DNA from: Candidatus Vogelbacteria bacterium
Lineage (GTDB): Bacteria; Patescibacteriota; Minisyncoccia; Phycocordibacterales; XYD1-FULL-46-19
Length of the DNA: 5,224 bases
Assembly: GCA_903825615.1 (NCBI GenBank)
Contig: CAIKBK010000111.1
Location: 1 to 5,224 of the forward strand
Direction of reading: 5' to 3'
Made by a program: the position numbers and the translations under genes. The notes under the pieces were generated by a model. The model was given only the letters and a program-made list of their open reading frames with translations. It had not been told where the DNA came from and made no database searches. Positions 1 through 4,760 of the stretch are shown here, one piece after another. How positions within the stretch are numbered: the first letter of the stretch is position 1; each line of letters starts with the position of its first letter.

Positions 1-35
1 AGCATCTTGTGCGCTACTGCTCAATATTATTTGCT

Positions 36-59
36 GGTCTTATCCTTAAGAGGATGACC
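36..59. repeat. Small imperfect hairpin at the left edge
   Basis: GGTC (36-39) pairs with GACC (56-59) and ATCC (42-45) with GGAT (52-55), with two unpaired T residues and a six-base loop. No T-tract follows on either strand, so it is not an evident intrinsic terminator. It lies downstream of the candidate minus-strand promoter at 111-139 and could belong to a transcript running off the left edge. Confidence 0.3.
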
Positions 60-110
60 TATAAGAGGAGTGAGGCACTGCGTGACAAGGTACAAATCAC
101 GTCCGATATA

Positions 111-139
111 ATTATAAGTCTATAAGACAAGCTCAACAA
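111..139 (-). promoter_or_regulatory. Candidate leftward promoter downstream of xer
   Basis: Read on the minus strand, a consensus TATAAT (111-116) lies 17 bases after TTGTTG (134-139), which matches only the first three bases of the -35 consensus. A transcript would start near 104 and leave the window on the left. No convincing start codon with a ribosome site follows within the visible bases, so its gene or RNA is outside the window. A+T-rich DNA makes chance -10 boxes common, hence the low confidence. A TATAAT also exists on the plus strand at 107-112 with GTGACA 19 bases upstream. Confidence 0.3.
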
Positions 140-167
140 GTGATAAAGGACAGAATCCTGTGGATAA

Positions 168-1166
168 CTAATTCGAGTGAAATTTCTTGTGGATATCTCT
201 TAGGTGTTTGTCGGTCACGTGAGTATAAATTTGTGTGGTTGAGACACTGGAGTGACCCAGCATCATTTGCACTGAACGAATATCAGCGCCATTCTGCAAT
301 AAGTCCGTAGCAAAGGAGTGACGCAAGGTATGCGGAGTTACTTTTTTAGTAATGCCCGCTTTGATAGCATATTTCTTGATTATTCTCTCAACACTTCTTG
401 ATGTTAATCTATCACTACTTTTACCTGCCCTTCGTAGCTTTAGCGAAGTAGGGTTTATTTCAGACAAATTCGTAAACAAAGCTTCGTCCATATCTTTGCG
501 TTTAGCTAAATAATCACGAATCGCTTCCCTCGCTTTATCAGAAAGAAAGACGAGGCGAACCTTCTCACCCTTGCCACGAATAGAGAATTCGTCACGGGCC
601 AAATTGATAGTGTCGCGATCAAGCGAACAAAGTTCTGACACGCGCAAGCCAGTAGAGAAAAGGAGTTCGAGCATGGCTTTATCGCGTAGAGATTTAACTT
701 CATCATTCTTACCAGTACCTTTTTGATCTTTACTGGGTATAGCAATTAGGCGCTTGAGCTCATCATCATTAATCAGATCTAAGTCACGTCCCGCGGTCTT
801 AGCCAATTCTATTTTCTCCGGCGGGAGAGAGGGGACACCTCGCCGAGCCAAGTATTTAAGAAAAACTCTTAGTGCTATTAGATGATAATTTTGCGTATTC
901 TTTTTCAAAGTGTCCCCGACACTTTGAACCCTTCGAAGTCCGCTTTTGGTGGACGAAGTAGGGTGGTTAGACGATGCCTGACGATTCAGCCACAGACGAT
1001 ATTGACGCACCGCATCATCGCTAATATCCGCCGGGGATTTAACATCAGCTTGCTTAAAAAATCTTGCTAGGTAACGATCATAATTCTCAACCGTCTTCAG
1101 CGACCGCCCTTTCTCAATCTCGAGATATTCCAAGAATTCTTGTTTCAACCTATTTAAATCTGCCAC
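168..1166 (-). CDS. xerC: Tyrosine recombinase, XerC/XerD family
   Basis: Site-specific DNA strand exchange enzyme, probably the chromosome-dimer-resolving Xer recombinase; xerC versus xerD cannot be settled from sequence alone. It has 332 residues, with an N-terminal SAM-like DNA-binding domain (about 1-110) and a C-terminal catalytic domain (about 130-325). The full catalytic set is visible: Arg175 in TGLRVSEL, Lys199 in RGKGEKVR, His279 and Arg282 in HTLRHSFAT, His305 in LGHSS and nucleophile Tyr314 in TQIYTH. The start is GTG, six bases after a TATAAT box, with no SD, so the mRNA is probably leaderless. Wording such as KKNTQNYHLIALR matches what I know of Parcubacteria Xer proteins. Two segments look inserted relative to that family: about residues 65-86 between the N-terminal helices, and about 237-250 in a loop before RLTSRSVERI. 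Both coincide with palindromic DNA. No strong terminator follows the TAG. The gene is divergent from the accessory block. The family call is firm; the dif partner site is not established. Confidence 0.93.
   Translation of the reverse strand: MADLNRLKQEFLEYLEIEKGRSLKTVENYDRYLARFFKQADVKSPADISDDAVRQYRLWLNRQASSNHPTSSTKSGLRRVQSVGDTLKKNTQNYHLIALRVFLKYLARRGVPSLPPEKIELAKTAGRDLDLINDDELKRLIAIPSKDQKGTGKNDEVKSLRDKAMLELLFSTGLRVSELCSLDRDTINLARDEFSIRGKGEKVRLVFLSDKAREAIRDYLAKRKDMDEALFTNLSEINPTSLKLRRAGKSSDRLTSRSVERIIKKYAIKAGITKKVTPHTLRHSFATDLLQNGADIRSVQMMLGHSSVSTTQIYTHVTDKHLRDIHKKFHSN
428..453 (-). repeat. Palindromic unit in xer, copy A (PTS...LRR)
   Basis: On the plus strand the unit begins CCCTTCG (428-434) and ends CGAAGTAGGG (444-453), with a GCT/AGC inner pairing and small bulges. 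In the xer reading frame it encodes Pro-Thr-Ser-Leu-Lys-Leu-Arg-Arg (residues 239-246), in a surface loop of the catalytic domain between Lys199 and His279. Copy B at 929-963 has the same ends and the same reading phase. Confidence 0.6.
904..928. repeat. Perfect 10-bp-arm palindrome inside xer
   Basis: TTCAAAGTGT (904-913) and ACACTTTGAA (919-928) are exact inverted repeats around the 5-base centre CCCCG. In the xer frame this encodes Gln-Ser-Val-Gly-Asp-Thr-Leu-Lys (about residues 81-88). It directly abuts palindromic unit copy B, so about 60 bases of xer consist of back-to-back palindromes. The form resembles dispersed REP-like palindromes, but copy number elsewhere in the genome cannot be seen here. 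Confidence 0.7.
929..963 (-). repeat. Palindromic unit in xer, copy B (PTS...LRR)
   Basis: The unit begins CCCTTCG (929-935) and ends CGAAGTAGGG (954-963). Its core hairpin is GTCCGC (938-943) with GTGGAC (949-954) around TTTTG, including one G.T pair. In the xer frame it encodes Pro69-Thr-Ser through Leu77-Arg-Arg79, matching the PTS and LRR codons of copy A in the same phase. It sits in an apparently inserted stretch of the N-terminal domain. Confidence 0.6.
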
Positions 1167-1172
1167 GCTTTA

Positions 1173-1202
1173 ATTATAACAGATATTGTGCGACATTGTT
1201 TA
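1173..1202 (-). promoter_or_regulatory. xer promoter, extended -10, leaderless start
   Basis: On the minus strand TGT-TATAAT forms a consensus extended -10 (TATAAT at 1173-1178). A weaker -35, TAAACA (1197-1202), lies 18 bases upstream. Only six bases (1167-1172) separate the -10 box from the GTG start codon, so the expected transcription start falls on or beside the GTG. The -35 lies inside the 1196-1215 palindrome. Confidence 0.65.
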
Positions 1203-1238
1203 ATTTATTAAACAAGAAGTACTCTTGTGGTGCGACAT
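1188..1238. repeat. Divergent-region palindrome with flanking direct repeats
   Basis: TTGTTTAAT (1196-1204) and ATTAAACAA (1207-1215) are perfect 9-base inverted repeats separated by TT. The 9-mer GTGCGACAT occurs at 1188-1196 and again at 1230-1238, 42 bases apart, or about four helical turns. The array covers the xer -35 and ends 13 bases before the -35 of the rightward promoter. It could be an operator serving both promoters, or a Xer recombination site; sequence alone does not decide. Confidence 0.55.
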
Positions 1239-1251
1239 CGGGGCATTTCTA

Positions 1252-1280
1252 TTGACATTTTTGGCTTTGGTCACCATAAT
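1252..1280 (+). promoter_or_regulatory. Strong promoter for the 136-residue orphan gene
   Basis: Consensus -35 TTGACA (1252-1257), a 17-base spacer and CATAAT (1275-1280, five of six consensus bases). The expected start is near 1287, giving a leader of about 55 bases before the TTG codon. This is the best -35/-10 pair in the window. Confidence 0.75.
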
Positions 1281-1315
1281 AGACGACGGAATGTTCACAC
1301 AATCTAACTAGCAAC

Positions 1316-1337
1316 TAGGCGCTTCGCCTAAAGGAGG
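1316..1337 (+). promoter_or_regulatory. Leader hairpin abutting a strong SD
   Basis: TAGGCG (1316-1321) and CGCCTA (1325-1330) form a perfect 6-bp stem with a CTT loop. The SD AAGGAGG (1331-1337) starts on the very next base and ends four bases before the TTG start. The SD is not itself paired. The hairpin could shield the 5' end or set ribosome-site accessibility. The SD fixes TTG at 1342 as the start; no in-frame ATG occurs until residue 73. Confidence 0.6.
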
Positions 1338-1341
1338 ACAC

Positions 1342-1752
1342 TTGGAAGAAACCACCGGAATCTCATTTGATGGCAATGTTGTCATCATTCCTATTGGAGG
1401 AACAGACACTCCAATTGGCCATTTGGAACAAGACGGAGAAGAAGCGATACTGATCATTGACGATCTCCATCCCCATAAGAAATGGGGGGAATGGGATGAT
1501 TCATTGGCCGCCTTGGCTGAATGGTTGGGACCACTTTGGGTCGTCTGGCCCAGCAATATGCTGAAGACGCATATTGAGTGTTGGGAGAAGGATCGTCAAG
1601 TAATTCTCTGTGAGACAATTTCCCTTTTGTCTCGACCCTTTAATAGCCCGGCCGAAGCCGTAAGAGCAGGAAGACTCCTACTCTCCCTGCCGAAAGAGGT
1701 TAAGTCTCTTGAGGTCTCCCTACCGCAACAAGACGAGCTTTTTGTCGCTTGA
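1342..1752 (+). CDS. Orphan 136-residue protein, function unknown
   Basis: I do not recognise this family. The 136-residue product has no signal peptide or membrane segment and should be cytoplasmic. Residues 1-40 look strand-rich, with alternating hydrophobic stretches (VVIIPIGG, AILIIDD). The middle is unusually tryptophan-rich: six Trp between about 48 and 81, in contexts such as EWLG and LWVVWP. A helical segment (about 100-120) and an acidic tail follow. The TTG start is chosen because AAGGAGG ends four bases before it and no other in-frame start lies near. The gene has its own promoter, leader hairpin and terminator, so it is a monocistronic unit, though on the same strand as the membrane/porin operon that follows. 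A compact two-layer fold is possible but is only a guess. Coding status is supported by the complete expression signals and an uninterrupted, natural-looking protein. Confidence 0.75.
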   Translation: MEETTGISFDGNVVIIPIGGTDTPIGHLEQDGEEAILIIDDLHPHKKWGEWDDSLAALAEWLGPLWVVWPSNMLKTHIECWEKDRQVILCETISLLSRPFNSPAEAVRAGRLLLSLPKEVKSLEVSLPQQDELFVA

Positions 1753-1770
1753 GGGTCGCCCACGTGCACC

Positions 1771-1805
1771 ATCCCCCCGCCACTAGGCGTGGGGGATTGT
1801 TTTTT
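1771..1805 (+). terminator. Strong intrinsic terminator after the orphan gene
   Basis: ATCCCCC-CGCC (1771-1781) pairs with GGCG (1786-1789) and GGGGGAT (1791-1797), an 11-bp G+C-rich stem with one bulged T and an ACTA loop. It is followed by TG and a run of six T (1800-1805). It starts 18 bases after the stop codon and separates the orphan from the downstream operon. Confidence 0.92.
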
Positions 1806-1814
1806 AAGCCGCAG

Positions 1815-1843
1815 TTGACAATTCGTAAAATTTGTGCCAGAAA
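1815..1843 (+). promoter_or_regulatory. Possible promoter of the membrane/porin operon
   Basis: A consensus TTGACA (1815-1820) lies just after the terminator. No good -10 follows at 16-18 bases; the nearest candidate, AGAAAT at 1839-1844 after 18 bases, matches three of six. TAAAAT at 1826-1831 is a better -10 but lacks a clear -35. Some promoter should exist because the operon follows a strong terminator, but its exact position is uncertain and may need an activator. Confidence 0.35.
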
Positions 1844-1858
1844 TGTGAATGGCAAACA

Positions 1859-1878
1859 ACCCAACTAAGTGGTTGGGT
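1859..1878 (+). promoter_or_regulatory. Inverted repeat in the operon leader
   Basis: ACCCAAC (1859-1865) and GTTGGGT (1872-1878) are perfect 7-base inverted repeats around TAAGTG. No T-run follows, so it is not a terminator. It lies about 45 bases before the SD and after the candidate promoter, which suits an operator or an mRNA leader hairpin. Confidence 0.45.
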
Positions 1879-1921
1879 AATGATCTTTGGCAATAGAAGA
1901 GAAAGAACAAGAAAGCGATAC

Positions 1922-1932
1922 AAAGGAGGTGA
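1922..1932 (+). promoter_or_regulatory. Near-maximal SD setting the 1938 start
   Basis: AAAGGAGGTGA is complementary to almost the whole usual 16S rRNA 3' tail (AAGGAGGTGATC on the mRNA side). GGAGG ends eight bases before ATG 1938, close to ideal. This is why ATG 1938 is preferred over the in-frame TTG at 1887, which has no ribosome site. Confidence 0.85.
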
Positions 1933-1937
1933 TGACC

Positions 1938-3251
1938 ATGTCGCTAGATTTCGACTACTACGCAAGTCGGCACAGACAAAAAAGGTGTTACCAGACAAAT
2001 CAGGACGATAAGACAATGCCGGTTTCCCAACAGATAATTTCGTGGGGAATTGTGCTAGCCTTCATTTTTCTGGTTTGCGACCACTCATGGTGGGCTGGCG
2101 CACTGAAAGACCGGGCCGAGAAAGGAGAGTTCCCGGGAACACCTGTTTACGAGCAGGCTCTCAAAGACCTCTCCGAGACCAACGAGGAAATTAGAAAGAA
2201 GTTGGCTTCGGGGAAAATATCTCCGGAAGAGACCGCTAGGTTGCAGTATGCTGGCATAGAGTGCTTGAGCAAGATGGGACGAGACTGGAGTAATTTTTCT
2301 TCAGGAATCTTCCAACAAGCTGAGGTAGTTTATGCTAAAAACTGGCAACCTTCCGATCGAGATCAGTGGATGAAGAGCCATATCAAGACAGAGACGGACC
2401 GGCTAAGTTATGCCAAGGTGGACTTCGGGCAAAAGTTCCTAGACGCGCGAAATGTTTTACCTCGACCAGAATGTCTAGCAGGGATTGACGTTGAAGCGAG
2501 AGATTTCCTTCGATTGGGAAGCTGGATTATCAAGTGGTACTACCTCTTGGTGATTCCAATTTTCTTGGTCGTCTTGGTCGGCAAACACTATGAAGGTGTG
2601 TCGATTAAGGAGGAGATACTTCTTCAGCCGTCGAGGCTAGTCTGGGCATTCCTTGGTGGTCCAATCGGGCTGTTCAATTTGTCGGGAGTGGCAGCTAGAG
2701 TCTATTGTTACAGACGACTACGGCAGCAATTCTTGGCTAACAAGCCTTGGAACTACGGTCTAACGAGACAAGAAGATGAGGCTTTGTGGGTGCAAGTCTA
2801 CGAGCCAATTCTAAGCTTCGACCAGGCCGTCGAAAAAATGAAGGGTACTGGAAAGAGGATTAGACGTCCACTTGTCGCCTGTATCTTGGCTTGGTTATTC
2901 AGTTTGGCTTATCACCAGACCGGTTTCCGGGTTACTGAACAGGTAGCAATCGTCAGTGTCGGGTCACAGGATGGGCAGGAGTCTATTCTGGTACAAAGCG
3001 CCAAACCACCAACAACTAAAGGAGTCAGCTTGCTGACAACCATTGTGATGTTGGCCGTTCTGCCGAGTCTCCTAACTTGGCCGAACAGGGAGAAAGTGTC
3101 GGAAGTATTAGTGAAATCGACCATGCAACCGGTCCAACATTGCTGTTGGAATCCGGATAAACCGCGCGGTCCGCCGAGTCTGCTAGTTCGGAAACAGTAC
3201 ACAAGCACAACGCTGTGTCTTTCCGGGCTGGCAACAGTTACGGAAGGATAA
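1938..3251 (+). CDS. Multi-spanning membrane protein of unknown family
   Basis: I do not recognise this 437-residue protein. Hydrophobic spans are visible at about 31-48, 197-215, 233-253 (with a GGP kink, possibly re-entrant), 311-326 and 363-381. The basic N-terminus (RHRQKR) suggests it starts in the cytoplasm. This would place the 148-residue charged, mostly helical segment 49-196 outside the membrane. A basic cytoplasmic patch follows span 3 (YRRLRQQF), and RIRR precedes span 4. ATG 1938 is chosen for its near-maximal SD. The stop lies four bases before the porin ATG, so the two are very probably co-transcribed and translationally coupled, and an envelope role together is the natural inference. 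Oddity: residues after about 382 (e.g. VQHCCWNPDKPRGPP) read unlike a natural protein, while another frame gives a more natural tail over the same DNA; a frameshift near 3080 is possible. The reading frame is well supported up to span 5; the C-terminus is uncertain. Confidence 0.75.
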   Translation: MSLDFDYYASRHRQKRCYQTNQDDKTMPVSQQIISWGIVLAFIFLVCDHSWWAGALKDRAEKGEFPGTPVYEQALKDLSETNEEIRKKLASGKISPEETARLQYAGIECLSKMGRDWSNFSSGIFQQAEVVYAKNWQPSDRDQWMKSHIKTETDRLSYAKVDFGQKFLDARNVLPRPECLAGIDVEARDFLRLGSWIIKWYYLLVIPIFLVVLVGKHYEGVSIKEEILLQPSRLVWAFLGGPIGLFNLSGVAARVYCYRRLRQQFLANKPWNYGLTRQEDEALWVQVYEPILSFDQAVEKMKGTGKRIRRPLVACILAWLFSLAYHQTGFRVTEQVAIVSVGSQDGQESILVQSAKPPTTKGVSLLTTIVMLAVLPSLLTWPNREKVSEVLVKSTMQPVQHCCWNPDKPRGPPSLLVRKQYTSTTLCLSGLATVTEG

Positions 3252-3255
3252 GACA

Positions 3256-4296
3256 ATGAATAAGATGATGACAGCGTTAATGTTTTGTGTGCTGGCAGTG
3301 GCTAGCGCAACGGCAGAAGAACCGGAGAAAGGGATTAACCTCGGCTCGGCCAAGCTCAAGTTGAGCGGAATGACCCAAGTATACGGGTCGTCGGTCGGTG
3401 AAGAAACGGATTTTTCTCTCACAAACCTGCGCCTCTGTGCGGACCTTAAGTCCAAAACAGAAAAGTGGGGAGGGCTACTAATCCTTAACTTCGCCAAATT
3501 CCAAGAGGATACCGATGGGAACTGGCTAATGATTGCCGATGCATGGTGTGAAGTGGGCGACCAAACAAAGCTTCATGTCGGGCGAATATTTGCGGCTGGC
3601 GGTTATACTACCCCGATTGCTGCCCTCAACGAAACCGTGTCATACCCCACCTGTGATCCAACAGGAGCGTTTATCTGGGGTATGCAAGTGGAAAAGTTGT
3701 GGGGCGACGAGGATGATGGTGTCCTCCTGCTGGCCGACATCGGTGGTCTATCTTCGGCAACAGCCTTCGATGATCCAAGAAACTGGGAGGGGTTAGAAGC
3801 CTCGTTCCGTTTGCAGAAGAACCTTGGTAAGGGAAATTGGTTCGCTGGCACTGCGCAATGGTCGAAAGATTACCTGCGCTTAGCCCTTGACTCCCAATTC
3901 CATCTCGCCGAGAATCTCTACTTGCGGAGCGCTCTGTACTGGGCCCAAAATAGTGGGCACGAGAGTAACCTCATTGGCGGATACGTCATGGCCGTGTGGG
4001 AACCGATCAATCGGTTCGAAATTCACGGGATGATCGACGCCTGGGACCTGCAAGCCAAAACCTGGCAGGAAACCGAGGTCAACTTCGACAAAGAGAGTGG
4101 GGCGATAAGTATTGACCAGGTCGAGCACACAAGCTCAACCGAAAACAACATCGCCGTTACACTCGGAGGTCGAGTGTTCCTAACCAAGAATCGGAAGCTG
4201 ACTCTAACAGGTGATGTGGTAATGCCTGTCACCGATGAGAAAGAGAAGGCCGATCCTCGGTTTGAAGCAAGGCTCAGTTACGGATTCCAGTTCTAG
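3256..4296 (+). CDS. Exported porin-like outer-membrane beta-barrel protein
   Basis: This is a 346-residue precursor with a Sec signal peptide: NKMM, a hydrophobic core, and an Ala18-Thr19-Ala20 signal-peptidase I motif before EEPEKG. The mature protein is built of alternating amphipathic strands. Seven are easy to see toward the C-terminus (e.g. LYLRSALYWAQN, IAVTLGGRVFL, LTLTGDVVMPV). It ends FEARLSYGFQF, the aromatic terminal strand typical of outer-membrane barrels read by the BAM machinery. The opening, KLKLSG...FSLTNLRLCADLKS...WGGLLILNFAKF followed by LHVGRIFAAGG, resembles the layout of phosphate-selective porin O/P-type proteins; this is family resemblance, not proof of substrate. 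Its probable role is a solute channel or surface barrel. GGAAGGA (3242-3248) lies seven bases before the ATG, and the membrane-protein gene ends four bases upstream. An outer-membrane barrel in a presumed Patescibacterium is unexpected. Confidence 0.78.
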   Translation: MNKMMTALMFCVLAVASATAEEPEKGINLGSAKLKLSGMTQVYGSSVGEETDFSLTNLRLCADLKSKTEKWGGLLILNFAKFQEDTDGNWLMIADAWCEVGDQTKLHVGRIFAAGGYTTPIAALNETVSYPTCDPTGAFIWGMQVEKLWGDEDDGVLLLADIGGLSSATAFDDPRNWEGLEASFRLQKNLGKGNWFAGTAQWSKDYLRLALDSQFHLAENLYLRSALYWAQNSGHESNLIGGYVMAVWEPINRFEIHGMIDAWDLQAKTWQETEVNFDKESGAISIDQVEHTSSTENNIAVTLGGRVFLTKNRKLTLTGDVVMPVTDEKEKADPRFEARLSYGFQF

Positions 4297-4325
4297 GCCA
4301 CTTGGTCTTTCTCCTGTTCTGAAAT

Positions 4326-4376
4326 AAGGGTACCTGCGCTAGCCACCAAACTAGTAGTAAGGGCCCTTTTCTTTTT
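4326..4376 (+). terminator. Composite intrinsic terminator of the porin operon
   Basis: AAGGG (4326-4330) pairs with CCCTT (4364-4368), CCT (4333-4335) with AGG (4360-4362), and CTAG (4339-4342) with CTAG (4351-4354), leaving an eight-base loop. The T-rich tract TTTTCTTTTT (4367-4376) follows. AAGGGTA (4326-4332) can alternatively pair with TACCCTT (4376-4382), which overlaps the rpsO -35. The internal loops make the helix imperfect, but its position after the stop and the T-tract fit a terminator. Confidence 0.62.
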
Positions 4377-4380
4377 ACCC

Positions 4381-4409
4381 TTGCAAAAAATTGAGGGGTG
4401 TGCTATACT
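4381..4409 (+). promoter_or_regulatory. rpsO promoter, extended -10
   Basis: TTGCAA (4381-4386), a 17-base spacer and TATACT (4404-4409) preceded by TGC, an extended -10. The expected start is about 4415-4417, only two to four bases before ATG 4419. The GAGGGG at 4393-4398 falls in the promoter spacer and would not be in the mRNA. Confidence 0.8.
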
Positions 4410-4418
4410 AATAACACC

Positions 4419-4667
4419 ATGATTTCCACAAAAAAGAAAGAGTCCATCATTAAGAAGGTTCAGAAACATGACAAAGACACCGGCTCGGCCGAGGTCCAGA
4501 TTTCTTTAATTACTGAGAGAATCGAAGAGCTTGCCAGCCATCTTAAGAAAAATCCTAAAGATGCCCACTCTCGTCGCGGTTTACTTAAACTTGTCTCTGA
4601 TCGTCGTGCTCATCAACGCTATATTGACGCTAAGAAGCGCAAGGCTGACCTTAAAGTCGCTGCTTAA
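4419..4667 (+). CDS. rpsO: 30S ribosomal protein S15
   Basis: Primary 16S rRNA-binding protein of the 30S platform, which binds the helix 20-22 junction early in assembly. The 82-residue product shows the diagnostic core DTGSAEVQ (20-27), HLKKNPKDAHSRRGLL (41-56) and LVSDRR (58-63). His41, Asp48 and Ser51 match the conserved rRNA-contacting residues of the family (His41, Asp48 and Ser51 in E. coli numbering without the Met). ATG 4419 is chosen over the upstream in-frame GTG 4398 because family alignment begins here and the promoter -10 lies at 4404-4409, making the GTG untranscribed. It is shorter than the usual 88-89 residues: the last helix, normally ending like LIERLGLRR, is replaced by a short Lys/Ala-rich tail (AKKRKADLKVAA). 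The mRNA is almost leaderless, so the leader-based autoregulation known from E. coli rpsO cannot operate as such. A NYN-domain gene follows instead of the common pnp. Confidence 0.95.
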   Translation: MISTKKKESIIKKVQKHDKDTGSAEVQISLITERIEELASHLKKNPKDAHSRRGLLKLVSDRRAHQRYIDAKKRKADLKVAA

Positions 4668-4674
4668 TTTTTTT
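4635..4674 (+). terminator. Weak terminator overlapping the end of rpsO
   Basis: Within the last rpsO codons AAGG (4641-4644) pairs with CCTT (4649-4652), and AAGC (4635-4638) with GCTT (4662-4665) or AGCG with CGCT. A run of seven T (4668-4674) follows the stop codon. The helix is short and interrupted; the T-run is the main support. Confidence 0.35.
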
Positions 4675-4760
4675 CTTTCTCTTTTGATTCATGATACTAT
4701 CTAGTTGGATAGTTATGTTATTTTTTATTAGGTCGCTCTATTATTAATTTTTATAAGTTC

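Noticed and set aside
506..1255. Plus- and minus-strand small open frames overlapping xer.
   Set aside because: They are off-frame shadows of a gene with a complete catalytic signature and have no initiation signals.
1887..1937. Upstream TTG start extending the membrane protein by 17 residues.
   Set aside because: It has no ribosome site, and the near-maximal SD at 1922-1932 lies inside that extension and points to ATG 1938.
2912..3497. Minus-strand open frames of about 104-114 codons (3256-2912 and 3497-3183) opposite the operon.
   Set aside because: They mirror the plus-strand genes, lack SD or promoter signals and have unnatural composition.
4359..4368. AAGGGCCCTT as a stand-alone regulatory palindrome.
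   Set aside because: It has no loop of its own and is better explained as the 3' arm of the composite terminator.
4398..4418. GTG start adding seven residues to S15.
   Set aside because: It lies upstream of the -10 box at 4404-4409 and outside the S15 family alignment.
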